This document shows, in pieces, positions 18,609 through 25,984 of a stretch of DNA of 32,326 nucleotides; the first letter of the stretch is position 1; each line of letters opens with the position of its first letter. This DNA comes from a virus, in the IMG/VR virus record IMGVR_UViG_3300035184_001258, positions 1 to 32,326 of that record, one strand, 5' to 3'. The notes beneath the pieces are model-generated. The model ran no database searches, was not told the origin of the DNA, and saw nothing but the letters and a program-made list of their open reading frames with translations. A program made the translations under genes and the position numbers.

Positions 18609-18631
18609 GGGGATATTTTAAGGCTATCCCC
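18609..18631 (-). terminator. Hairpin between the 235-aa and 306-aa genes
   Basis: 7-bp perfect stem GGGGATA (18609-18615) / TATCCCC (18625-18631), 9-base loop. On the - strand it is followed by ACATTTTAAATTTTAAAAC, a weak U-rich tail, so it may be an imperfect terminator or a processing or stability hairpin upstream of the 306-aa gene. Confidence 0.6.
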
Positions 18632-18659
18632 TTCACCTTTTACTAATAATTTTTGTTAA

Positions 18660-19367
18660 TTAATTCCAATCAGAATCAACATCAGATACTAAGTCTTGTT
18701 CAAATGAACTAGTCTCAACTTTCTCAGCAAATACCTCTTCAGCAATTACTTCTTGATCAAATATTGGATCAGCTGCTTGAGCTTTTTGAACTTCAGCAAT
18801 TGTTTCGTTTACTACATCTTCAGCAGTAACAACAGCATTGTTAGTTTCAATTACTCCTTCAATAACTGCATCAACAGAAGGAATTTCATTTACTGTATCT
18901 GATGTAATAGATACTAAAGAAAACGCTTCTAAATCAGGGTTGTCAAATGAACTCAATCTGAATTCAACATTAGCTGTATCATTTAACGATAAGAAAGAAA
19001 ATATCTCTCTACATGCATGAGATGATGTAATTGCTTTACCTTTCTCAGATGTATCTTCTCCATAAGAAACTCTATTCTTAGAAGTTTTGTAAGTTACATC
19101 AACTTCTGACGGAAGTGTAGAAGCGTTAGCAATTAATACCTGGGTAGGTACTTCAGAACCTGCTTCAACAGATGCAAAAACTAAATGCTGTACATCTCCA
19201 ACTTCACAGTTTAATAATTCTGCTGCAGTTTTGTTTAATAAAATTCTTCTTGACTTTTTAGCTCCTTTAAGCCCTTCAACAGTAATCACAGGAATACCTG
19301 GGTATTTTTCTGATGTTGCTGCTGTTTGAATTTGTCCTAATTTTTTTGTTCCGAAAATAATATTCAT
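18660..19367 (-). CDS. Hypothetical protein with acidic D/W tail, 235 aa
   Basis: I chose ATG 19367 (MNIIFGTKKLGQIQTAATSE) because a leader of A/T matches other genes; an upstream ATG at 19424 would run through a terminator hairpin. Residues 1-150 look beta-rich with a basic patch (GLKGAKKSRRILLNKTA). The C-terminal third is acidic, with repeated Glu/Asp/Val, and ends LVSDVDSDWN. That ending echoes the DDWLNG tail of the 306-aa neighbour. Both genes are isolated by hairpins. Possible roles: a second ssDNA-binding or recombination-accessory protein. No family is recognised. Confidence 0.7.
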   Translation of the reverse strand: MNIIFGTKKLGQIQTAATSEKYPGIPVITVEGLKGAKKSRRILLNKTAAELLNCEVGDVQHLVFASVEAGSEVPTQVLIANASTLPSEVDVTYKTSKNRVSYGEDTSEKGKAITSSHACREIFSFLSLNDTANVEFRLSSFDNPDLEAFSLVSITSDTVNEIPSVDAVIEGVIETNNAVVTAEDVVNETIAEVQKAQAADPIFDQEVIAEEVFAEKVETSSFEQDLVSDVDSDWN

Positions 19368-19403
19368 AATATTTATTTTAATTTTATTGTTTTTTTTTAA
19401 AAA

Positions 19404-19422
19404 GGGAGAGCTCTCATCTCCC
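19404..19422 (-). terminator. Intrinsic terminator after the Sak4-like gene
   Basis: GGGAGA (19404-19409) and TCTCCC (19417-19422) form a 6-bp stem. On the - strand the stem is followed by CTTTTTAAAAAAAAAC. It lies 40 bases after the Sak4-like stop and 36 before the next start. Confidence 0.7.
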
Positions 19423-19462
19423 AATGCTTATAATTGAGTATGACTAATAGGTCTAAACGACA

Positions 19463-20161
19463 CTACTCTCCATCCTCATACTTTCTTATTGACTCAAGTG
19501 CTGCAGCCATGTCGTTGTCAATTATTTGACCACTAAACATATCTTTAGGACTTTTAGCCATATTAGTTGTATTGTTTTGAGTCATGAAACCATAATGAAC
19601 ATCATTACCTTTCTTCTCAACAACAGTTTCTAATATAATACTAAACATACCTTCTGGCTTAACTACATCCTGAACTAACTTACCACCTGGTACTCCAAAT
19701 ACAGTTCTGTCAACACCATTAAAGCTCTTAACTTCTGTATGCGCCATAACTATTACAGTTAAATCTTCTCTAAGCCCATCAATAGATTTTAATGTTTTGT
19801 AAACATTATCACCCATCTCAGTAAACTTGGCAAAACCTACTGTTTTGGCTTTTTCCATAAACTCACCAATCATAGCATATGTAATAGTATCTATTACAAC
19901 ATTTTTGATGTCAAGTCTATTTTTACTTATAAAAGCCATACCTCCTCTAATCTTTTCCCAATTAGTGGTTTTAAGAAAATTACATGTATTTGGATCAAAC
20001 ATACCTTCCTTATTTTTCATAACGTAATTCTTCTTCCATCCTCTGAATGGTAAAGCTTTTTCGTCAGGAGAAATAATAAAAGTCTCTTTAGGATCTAATG
20101 TACCCAATGAATAAGTCTTACCTGTTCCTGAATAACCTGTTACTAAAATCTTATTTGCCAT
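19463..20161 (-). CDS. Sak4-like RecA/RAD51-family ATPase (AAA_24-type)
   Basis: 232 residues. Walker A GYSGTGKT at 9-16 and a Walker B-like NVVIDTITYAM (87-97); then LTVIVMAHTEVK, typical of RecA-fold sensor strands. The length and motif layout fit the phage nucleotide-binding/Sak4 group. Family knowledge: Sak4 proteins are single-strand annealing or recombination ATPases that depend on an SSB. The context fits, with the PD-(D/E)XK nuclease, RusA-like resolvase and candidate SSB in the same operon. It starts one base after the preceding stop. Confidence 0.8.
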   Translation of the reverse strand: MANKILVTGYSGTGKTYSLGTLDPKETFIISPDEKALPFRGWKKNYVMKNKEGMFDPNTCNFLKTTNWEKIRGGMAFISKNRLDIKNVVIDTITYAMIGEFMEKAKTVGFAKFTEMGDNVYKTLKSIDGLREDLTVIVMAHTEVKSFNGVDRTVFGVPGGKLVQDVVKPEGMFSIILETVVEKKGNDVHYGFMTQNNTTNMAKSPKDMFSGQIIDNDMAAALESIRKYEDGE

Positions 20162-20162
20162 A

Positions 20163-20477
20163 TTACTTGGTTTCTTTTAATGTGTTAATACTATCATTGT
20201 ATGCTGACTGAAGTAAGTCTTTAGACATTAAGAAGCATATCTCTCTATGAGAAAATGTTTCTTCCAGCTTTTTACAAACTGTTGCAACTGGATTATCTTG
20301 GCTTGAATCAACAGTTAAAGATGAAAACATCTCTTTGTGTCTAGACATAAAACCCTCTACATCTGTAATTCCGCAAGAAACCAAATCATTGTCAAAGTTT
20401 TTAGCATCATACTCACTGTGTGTAGGAAGTCCTAGCTTAGCCTTTCCTTCCTTTCTTTCGAAAAAATCTTTACTCAT
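20163..20477 (-). CDS. Hypothetical protein, 104 aa
   Basis: Starts MSKDFFERKEGKAKLGLPTH, overlapping the upstream coiled-coil gene by 8 bases. Helical, soluble, with three scattered cysteines and no clear zinc motif. It precedes the Sak4-like gene by a single base, so it may be a partner of that ATPase (inference). No family is recognised. Confidence 0.75.
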   Translation of the reverse strand: MSKDFFERKEGKAKLGLPTHSEYDAKNFDNDLVSCGITDVEGFMSRHKEMFSSLTVDSSQDNPVATVCKKLEETFSHREICFLMSKDLLQSAYNDSINTLKETK

Positions 20478-20697
20478 TTTTCTTTAAAATTTGTTTAATA
20501 AATCTAATTTTACTACAGGCGTTAAAGATAGTGTTTTTACTTTGAACTATCAAACTTATCTTAGAAATTTCTTCAATAAATGTATCTTTTTGTAGCTCTT
20601 TATTCTTTCTTCTAAGACTTCTGTTTGATTTCTCAAGTGCCTTTACTCTTGTGAGTAATCTTGATGTATTCTTGGCTTTTTCTCCGTCTTTACTCAT
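20470..20697 (-). CDS. Small basic coiled-coil protein, 75 aa
   Basis: MSKDGEKAKNTSRLLTRVKA begins a strongly basic, heptad-like helix continuing LEKSNRSLRRKNKELQKD, then a second helix ending IRFIKQILKKNE. This looks like a bZIP-like or DNA-binding dimer, but no family is recognised. It overlaps both neighbours by 8 bases. Confidence 0.7.
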   Translation of the reverse strand: MSKDGEKAKNTSRLLTRVKALEKSNRSLRRKNKELQKDTFIEEISKISLIVQSKNTIFNACSKIRFIKQILKKNE

Positions 20698-21076
20698 ACT
20701 TTTTGTCTATTATTTTATGAATTTCATTCCAATGGGGCAATCCCATTAGACACTTGTCATCAATATACATATCTGCAGAAATCTTACGACAATCTGCGCT
20801 GTATTGTTGAATAACATGAGGAAAATTACAATTAAAAAAGTGATAAGGTATGTTGTGAGTATCTAACCAATGTATAGCATCAGCTGCTGCCAATCCATCT
20901 CTACATGTGTTAATAATCACTCCATATCCATCTGCCACTAATTTTCTTATAGCATTTCCTGCTCCTTCTCGTTCCAATCCTAACTTAGGATAATGACTCA
21001 TACATATTGTAAGGTCAAAATCAATAGCTAAGATTGCTTTAAATTCTGGGTAGTACCCTCTTATTTGACTATTCAT
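20690..21076 (-). CDS. HAD-superfamily hydrolase (BT0820-like), 128 aa
   Basis: Motif I DFDLT at 19-23 (ILAIDFDLTICMS), motif II Thr in INTCRDG (T57), and the late acidic motif ISADMYIDDKCL (D102, D106, D107). The small size without a cap matches short HAD phosphatases of the BT0820-like kind. The probable role is nucleotide or sugar phosphate hydrolysis. It lies next to the dATP/dGTP diphosphohydrolase-like gene, so a nucleotide-pool role is reasonable. Overlaps both neighbours by 8 bases. Confidence 0.8.
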   Translation of the reverse strand: MNSQIRGYYPEFKAILAIDFDLTICMSHYPKLGLEREGAGNAIRKLVADGYGVIINTCRDGLAAADAIHWLDTHNIPYHFFNCNFPHVIQQYSADCRKISADMYIDDKCLMGLPHWNEIHKIIDKKYE

Positions 21077-21512
21077 CTAATCTTGTATTTTTTTTACATT
21101 TAAAACAAATACCACGAAAATCTGTGTTGGGTATAACACAACATGGTTTATCTTCTAAATTCTCATCAATATATCTGTCATCCATATCCTTTCTGAATAA
21201 AGACATATAAGAGAGAAACATTGCATTACATAAGATATGTCCAACATGAGATAACTTGCTCTCAGGGTCGTCATTTTCACCCTCAATAAATGAATTGAGG
21301 TGTCTTTGAAGGCTCTCAGTTACTTCTGTGTACTTGAGTCCTTTCTTCCAATTATGGTCATCATATTTTTCAGCTCCAAACATCAGAACTCTAACCATTG
21401 GAGCTAGTGCCTTCCAAGACACTAAACTCCACTTCAACTTTCCTGTATTGAACCTCGCACCTGTCTTAACAGCTAAAGGGTCTTTACAGTTTTCAAGATA
21501 TTCATCACTCAT
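21069..21512 (-). CDS. dATP/dGTP diphosphohydrolase-like (MazG/MazZ-type) protein
   Basis: 147 residues. Diagnostic stretch: ARFNTGKLKWSLVSW (19-33), FGAEKYDDHNWKKG (45-58), then HLNSFIEGENDDPESKLSHV (71-90). The conserved Glu/Asp/His set (E48, E78, D81, D82, E84, H89) would hold Mg2+. The pattern fits the phage dATP/dGTP diphosphohydrolase N-terminal family (DUF5664-like). Family knowledge: relatives (MazZ) remove dATP/dGTP in phages with modified purine metabolism. The C-terminus has CxxC (GICFKCKKN), possibly a zinc knuckle. No PurZ is visible in this window. Confidence 0.72.
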   Translation of the reverse strand: MSDEYLENCKDPLAVKTGARFNTGKLKWSLVSWKALAPMVRVLMFGAEKYDDHNWKKGLKYTEVTESLQRHLNSFIEGENDDPESKLSHVGHILCNAMFLSYMSLFRKDMDDRYIDENLEDKPCCVIPNTDFRGICFKCKKNTRLDE

Positions 21513-21530
21513 AATTAATATTTAGATTTT

Positions 21531-22586
21531 TTATTTGTCAAGTCTAAATCCATACATAACTGGATGTCTAGGAACTCCTGTGTCAGAATACTCAAAGAAT
21601 CTTAATTCACATGTTTTGCCGATGTGCTTAGCTTTATTAGCTAACAAGTCTTCAGCTTCAGCGTGAGATAACGAAATACCTGCACCTAGCCTGTTGTTCT
21701 CAGCTCCTTCCCAAGAGAAAATAGGCTTACCATGCGTAGGTCTTTTCTCTGATGGTATTACATCCAATAATGTTAAAGACATGTCTTCAAAATCTTTCAA
21801 TTTCAATAGACTAGAACTTCTTCCATTAAGTTTGTATCCATCATCACCGTGACGAACAATAGTCCCTTCGTATCCTTGAGAGATATTGTAAGCATGGAGT
21901 TCCATTAACTCTTTTTTACTCTCAACAACTGTAGTTGGAACATATTCTAATACATCTGAGTGTTTTGAACATAAATCCTGAACAACATTTAATCTATCTT
22001 TAAATGGGTTATCCATAACGACATCATAAACATGATACTTAACATTCTCAGTTTTACCTGGTCTATATTTCTTTATCATTCTCATGTTCTCTTGAAATGT
22101 CTCACCATGAGCATACAGCTCACCATCAAGTACAACTCCTAAATAAGGAAGCTGACTTGTGATGTGTCCTAAAGTCTCAATATTATTACCAGATCTCGAA
22201 GTTAAAGTACTAAGATTGCAATCACCTAATCCACGCATACCATCTAACTTTGGCTGAGCGTAACAAGGATATGTTACTTTCCTTTCTTCTTTCTCAAACA
22301 CTTTTGCAAGCATTGGAAGTATTACTACCTGGTCAACTGCCTCTTGCTGTGTTGTAAAGTAACCTTCCTTAAGTTTCTTTACAAATTTAGCATTAGCTTC
22401 TAACGTTGCTTGATATTCAGGTGTAGTTTCATTGGATCTACCAATATTCTTGCCTTCACATTGACCAACATGTCTTACTTGCTTTCCTCCAAGAAGACCT
22501 GAAATCTGAATAACAGCTGAACCTTCTGTATCAATACCTAGGAACCTAATCTTCCCCTTACTATCCTTTTTAAATAGCCTGTACAT
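21531..22586 (-). CDS. ATP-dependent DNA ligase
   Basis: 351 residues. Motif I KLDGMR at 113-118 (nucleophile K113), motif III VVLDGELYAHG, motif IV YEGTIVRHGDDG, motif V SSLLKLKDF, then a C-terminal OB-like region with CELRFFEYSDTG. Residues 1-75 precede the catalytic core and look like a small WGR-like beta domain (VIQISGLLGGKQVRHVG). It seals nicks during phage replication and repair. The start shares one base with the preceding stop (TAATG). Confidence 0.92.
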   Translation of the reverse strand: MYRLFKKDSKGKIRFLGIDTEGSAVIQISGLLGGKQVRHVGQCEGKNIGRSNETTPEYQATLEANAKFVKKLKEGYFTTQQEAVDQVVILPMLAKVFEKEERKVTYPCYAQPKLDGMRGLGDCNLSTLTSRSGNNIETLGHITSQLPYLGVVLDGELYAHGETFQENMRMIKKYRPGKTENVKYHVYDVVMDNPFKDRLNVVQDLCSKHSDVLEYVPTTVVESKKELMELHAYNISQGYEGTIVRHGDDGYKLNGRSSSLLKLKDFEDMSLTLLDVIPSEKRPTHGKPIFSWEGAENNRLGAGISLSHAEAEDLLANKAKHIGKTCELRFFEYSDTGVPRHPVMYGFRLDK

Positions 22587-22819
22587 TACTCAGAAAATAA
22601 TTTACGAATCTTACCACTAAGTTTTGCATTACGGAACTGAATAACCTCTAATGCAGCTTTCTGCTCTAGAGCGGCATTAATAGTAGACTGAGTTGCATTG
22701 ATGTCACCTTCGATGCTTTGTTGATCTGCATCAATATTATCCAATGTCTTCTTGAATATTGATAATGCGTTTTCACTGTTAATTTGGTGTTTTTTTACAA
22801 CATCTGTTTTGAATAACAT
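22586..22819 (-). CDS. Small helical protein, 77 aa
   Basis: MLFKTDVVKKHQINSENALS starts a mostly alpha-helical protein with a probable coiled coil (LDNIDADQQSIEGDINATQS) and a basic tail. It is coupled to the DNA ligase by a TAATG junction and follows the DnaB-like helicase by 22 bases. No family is recognised. Confidence 0.75.
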   Translation of the reverse strand: MLFKTDVVKKHQINSENALSIFKKTLDNIDADQQSIEGDINATQSTINAALEQKAALEVIQFRNAKLSGKIRKLFSE

Positions 22820-22841
22820 AGTTCTTGTTTTAATTATTTAA

Positions 22842-24074
22842 TTAAATAGTTTGTCCAAAATTTTTCTGGGCTCTTGGCTTACCCACTCTTCCGAGTAATC
22901 TATCTGCTGATACTTCATAAGGCAACATTTTGTCCCTTTCGTCTGCTTTAGGCAACTCTTTAAATCTATTAGTTGCTCCAGCGAATAAGAAGTGATGGTA
23001 CTTGTTCGGAGCGCCAAATCTATTTTTCAATATCTTTGCTGCCCTAAAACAATCCCTAAATCTTCGTATATCATAACCATGATAATCATCAAATCCATAT
23101 CTGTCTGGTGAATAAACACCAATAACAACCTTTGCATCACGCTGAATCTCCTTGTTGTTTGCAAAATTAGCTAAAGATGGTTCAGTTTTCTTTTGAACAC
23201 TTTCTCCTTTATTAGTAAATTGCTCCTTCTCACCTGATTGTTCTTGTTGAATTACATTTACAACAGCCCAATTCCAGTGTTTAGTTATTTGCTTCAACGC
23301 GTAATTAGTACTCCAATGCGCCATAGTTTGATGTTGACTCATCATATTATTGGTTCCTTTTACTTTTTCAGGTGTAAGTAAACTCATATGATCAACAATA
23401 ACTATAGTAAATGCATTAGTGTCATTAGGTATGTAATGACTATAAACTTTAGTAGTTTCTTTCATTGTTATCTTTTGACCATAAGTTTTGCTGTCAGGGT
23501 GTGTATCAATTTTATTCTTGATAAAATCCCTGTCTTCAAATACATGTGTACCATTCTTATCTGCATAATCTCTACAATACTTGTAGATTCCTGTTGGATT
23601 ATAAACTGAGTCTATAATTTCAACCTTATCTAATAAGGCTTCTACGTCATTAATGTGTGAATCAATAAGATCTAAACTTGCTTGGTCAAGAGATTTCTCC
23701 TTGTATCCTTGAAGCGTTAGTAGATCCATTTGAATATTACATCTTGATGATATAAAATTACATATCATAGTATCAATAAACTCTGCTTTAGATTCCTCTA
23801 ATGCAAAATAGAATATCTTTAAATTGATGTTGTGCTTTAACGCGTATTCTAATGGCTCTCTAACATAAAGAGCCTTAGTTAACTGAGTTTTACCAACACC
23901 TGAACCAGCAGTCACCATCTGTATCATACCTGGAACAACTCCTGGAACAGATTGTGACAATTTAGGGTAATTCTCAAAAGGAATACAGAATATTGCGCCT
24001 GCATCCTTCTTTGCTTTAATATCCTTTAATTCTGATACTCTTTGGTGTACTTTACCAATTATTTTGTCATCCAT
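22842..24074 (-). CDS. dnaB: DnaB-like replicative helicase (RecA fold)
   Basis: 410 residues. Walker A GSGVGKT at 57-63 (MIQMVTAGSGVGKTQLTKAL), a conserved Glu after FYFALEES, and Walker B with the following His, FTIVIVDHMSLLTPE (D228, H229), typical of DnaB-type hexameric helicases. Then WNWAVVNVIQQEQSGE and a late Arg segment (VIGVYSPDRYG). It lacks the DnaB N-terminal domain of about 150 residues, as in several phage helicases. It unwinds the fork with the primase encoded downstream. ATG 24074 overlaps the zinc-ribbon gene by 8 bases. Confidence 0.88.
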   Translation of the reverse strand: MDDKIIGKVHQRVSELKDIKAKKDAGAIFCIPFENYPKLSQSVPGVVPGMIQMVTAGSGVGKTQLTKALYVREPLEYALKHNINLKIFYFALEESKAEFIDTMICNFISSRCNIQMDLLTLQGYKEKSLDQASLDLIDSHINDVEALLDKVEIIDSVYNPTGIYKYCRDYADKNGTHVFEDRDFIKNKIDTHPDSKTYGQKITMKETTKVYSHYIPNDTNAFTIVIVDHMSLLTPEKVKGTNNMMSQHQTMAHWSTNYALKQITKHWNWAVVNVIQQEQSGEKEQFTNKGESVQKKTEPSLANFANNKEIQRDAKVVIGVYSPDRYGFDDYHGYDIRRFRDCFRAAKILKNRFGAPNKYHHFLFAGATNRFKELPKADERDKMLPYEVSADRLLGRVGKPRAQKNFGQTI

Positions 24075-24504
24075 TGAGATCCTCCTCTCTATAATCTACT
24101 TCCTTGAATGGAGGTAAATCAGCATCTGGATCAACATTATCATAATGTTCACCTGTATTGCCATTCTGACCAATAATTCTCATTCTAGCCTCACCTGCAT
24201 CTTCATCATAATCAATTATAGGTGAACCAGTTTGAAGTGGTACAGGCCTTTTATTAGTATAACCAAAAGCTCCTTCTCTATCTTCTTTACTTACTAGAAT
24301 CTCTCCAGTTTCTATAGTCTTGTGAGAATGAGCTAGCATGCTTCCAATTTGCTTACCAGGCTGTCTAAATTTAATAGAGTTTATTTTGCTTTCAACTTCT
24401 ACCAGATCACATATGTGGCCATCATCCCAATTAGGGCTTGGCGGTGCTTTATCGCCTGTGGTACTAAATCCTGTACCACACTCCCTGCATCTATAACCCT
24501 TCAT
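24067..24504 (-). CDS. Zinc-ribbon protein, 145 aa
   Basis: I prefer ATG 24504 (MKGYRCRECGTGFSTTGDKA): upstream in-frame Met at 24660 would overlap the previous gene by 170 bases, and the zinc motif then begins the protein. Ligands: CxxC at residues 6-9 and H/C in GHICDL near residue 30. The rest is acidic and Gly/Asp-rich (DYDEDAGEARMRIIGQNG). It overlaps the DnaB-like gene by 8 bases, which suggests a helicase loader or accessory role (inference). Confidence 0.72.
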   Translation of the reverse strand: MKGYRCRECGTGFSTTGDKAPPSPNWDDGHICDLVEVESKINSIKFRQPGKQIGSMLAHSHKTIETGEILVSKEDREGAFGYTNKRPVPLQTGSPIIDYDEDAGEARMRIIGQNGNTGEHYDNVDPDADLPPFKEVDYREEDLNG

Positions 24505-24802
24505 ATTGCCTATACTTGTTTTCTTCAGGTATAATAACTTCTTTGCCGTCTTTGTATTTTGTTTGTCTACCGTTAAGTATACTGTTGATAAATTTAGGTG
24601 AAATCTCCTCAGTAGCACATATTTGGCTTTTAGTTGAGTTAAATGCCTCAAAGTGACCATCTAATTCTTTTCTTAGCGCCATAATCTGAGAAGTAATCTC
24701 GTGTTCTTTCTTGTTGTAGGCTCTTTTGTGAATTAATAAACTCTTACAAACCTTCTCTACATGTCTTGACTTTTGATCTGGATTCATTTCTGATCTTCTC
24801 AT
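24491..24802 (-). CDS. Hypothetical basic helical protein, 103 aa
   Basis: MRRSEMNPDQKSRHVEKVCK; Met6 is an alternative start. The first 60 residues look like a helical pair (YNKKEHEITSQIMALRKELD), then SPKFINSILNGRQTKY, which could be an HTH recognition helix. No family match is recognised. Its end overlaps the next gene by 14 bases. Confidence 0.7.
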   Translation of the reverse strand: MRRSEMNPDQKSRHVEKVCKSLLIHKRAYNKKEHEITSQIMALRKELDGHFEAFNSTKSQICATEEISPKFINSILNGRQTKYKDGKEVIIPEENKYRQYEGL

Positions 24803-24814
24803 AATATAGTTTTT

Positions 24815-25033
24815 TTAGTTGTTATTATTTTTTTTTGGTAAATCTCCCTTTAATGTCATCTCGTCTATTTTTGTAGACAATTCATCTCCAATCATAGAGA
24901 AGAATCCAGGTGCATAAAGTAATCTGTTACCTTTTTTCTCATGTTTCTTAACCTCTTTCTCAAGTTTAGCAACATGGTTCTTTAAAGCTTCTTGTAACAT
25001 GAATCTCTCCATGCCATTAAATTTCTTTGCCAT
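24815..25033 (-). CDS. Hypothetical coiled-coil protein, 72 aa
   Basis: MAKKFNGMERFMLQEALKNH continues VAKLEKEVKKHEKKGNRLLY, a basic coiled coil, then a short segment ending DLPKKNNNN. Soluble, with no signal or membrane segment. It sits between small genes ahead of the helicase block. No family is recognised. Confidence 0.7.
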   Translation of the reverse strand: MAKKFNGMERFMLQEALKNHVAKLEKEVKKHEKKGNRLLYAPGFFSMIGDELSTKIDEMTLKGDLPKKNNNN

Positions 25034-25063
25034 TATTTAGTTTTTAAATTGTTTGTGATAACC

Positions 25064-25246
25064 TTAATGTACCTCTTCTTTTACTTCGTAATAAAACTTC
25101 TTACCAGTTTCCTGAATTAACATATCAACTGACAAGCGAGCAATAGGACGTACTAAATCGTAAGGTATTACATTTCCTTCGTAATCACTAAAACTCTCTA
25201 ATTTCTCAATTAGAGCATCCGCATATTCCTTGGGTGTTCTTTCCAT
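25064..25246 (-). CDS. Small hypothetical protein, 60 aa
   Basis: MERTPKEYADALIEKLESFS is followed by GNVIPYDLVRPIARLSVDML and an acidic end. It looks helical and soluble. Its start lies 41 bases inside the end of the preceding gene in another frame. No family is recognised. Confidence 0.65.
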   Translation of the reverse strand: MERTPKEYADALIEKLESFSDYEGNVIPYDLVRPIARLSVDMLIQETGKKFYYEVKEEVH

Positions 25247-25415
25247 CTTTTGTTTTTAACCTAAGTTCTCTTAATTGGTTTCTCCAATAAGCTATTCCTG
25301 TATAAATACTGTCACAGTAATCTTGATATTCTACTTCAGATGCTTCTGTATCTTCAAACATATCACAGCTCTTCTGTAACTGTCCTATAATTTGTTGTAT
25401 TTGTTGCTCTGTCAT
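25206..25415 (-). CDS. Small hypothetical protein, 69 aa
   Basis: MTEQQIQQIIGQLQKSCDMF begins an acidic helical N-terminus; the C-terminus is basic with CxC (GICGCSN). The start shares one base with the 183-aa stop (TAATG). The last 41 bases overlap the 60-aa gene, so its C-terminus is less certain than its N-terminus. Confidence 0.65.
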   Translation of the reverse strand: MTEQQIQQIIGQLQKSCDMFEDTEASEVEYQDYCDSIYTGIAYWRNQLRELRLKTKDGKNTQGICGCSN

Positions 25416-25966
25416 TACATATAATCTTCGTTAATATAAACATTATCTCCTTTATCACTATCTATAAGAAACAAATTCTTCTCATGATAGCCTTCGTTTA
25501 ACCATCTTGTAGCTTCGACCATGTATTCTAAATCACCTGATTTAGTTTTGTCTTTAACCTCAAGTTCTAGTACTCTAATAGCTAGGTGTTGTTTCTGTGT
25601 GTCTTTCCTAAATACCATTTCCCATTTCTTTCTTAATTTCTTACCTAATATTGTACCTGGATCAGCAGGGGACAAAGCCCTCTGTCCTCCATGCTTCTTT
25701 TTTACAGAAGTTGGATATGTCTTAAGCCACTTTACGAATAAATCATCATTAACAGCAAAGAATATGGAAGCCTTATCTCTAAGAAATACACCATCTTTAC
25801 TCACCTTTATGAATCCCTTTACTTCTAATCCCGTAAGGGTTTGCAAGCTAGTCTCTAGCAGACCAGTTATAGCAAACCCATTGGCAATGTTATAAAGTAT
25901 TAAGTATTCATTTATTGATATCTTGTTCTTAACAATGTCATCAACGGGTATTGTGATATTATCCAT
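25415..25966 (-). CDS. Putative winged-helix protein, 183 aa
   Basis: Residues 15-70 (ISINEYLILYNIANGFAITG ... LTGLEVKGFIKVSKDGVFLR) resemble a winged helix-turn-helix of the kind found in replication-initiation and loader proteins. The rest is basic (KKKHGGQRALSP, LGKKLRKKWEMVFRKD) and then helical (MVEATRWLNEGYHEKN). I do not recognise an exact family. It follows the SF2 helicase by 18 bases. It could be a DNA-binding replication accessory protein (inference). Confidence 0.6.
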   Translation of the reverse strand: MDNITIPVDDIVKNKISINEYLILYNIANGFAITGLLETSLQTLTGLEVKGFIKVSKDGVFLRDKASIFFAVNDDLFVKWLKTYPTSVKKKHGGQRALSPADPGTILGKKLRKKWEMVFRKDTQKQHLAIRVLELEVKDKTKSGDLEYMVEATRWLNEGYHEKNLFLIDSDKGDNVYINEDYM

Positions 25967-25984
25967 GGTAACTTCTTAGTCTTC

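Noticed and set aside
19368-19424. Upstream in-frame start (MGDESSPFLKKNN) for the 235-aa gene
   Set aside because: The added residues are encoded by a terminator hairpin and its U-tract; ATG 19367 has the usual A/T-rich leader.
25521-25895. + strand ORF of 124 aa
   Set aside because: Lies opposite the winged-helix-like 183-aa gene, which has consistent coupling with its neighbours.
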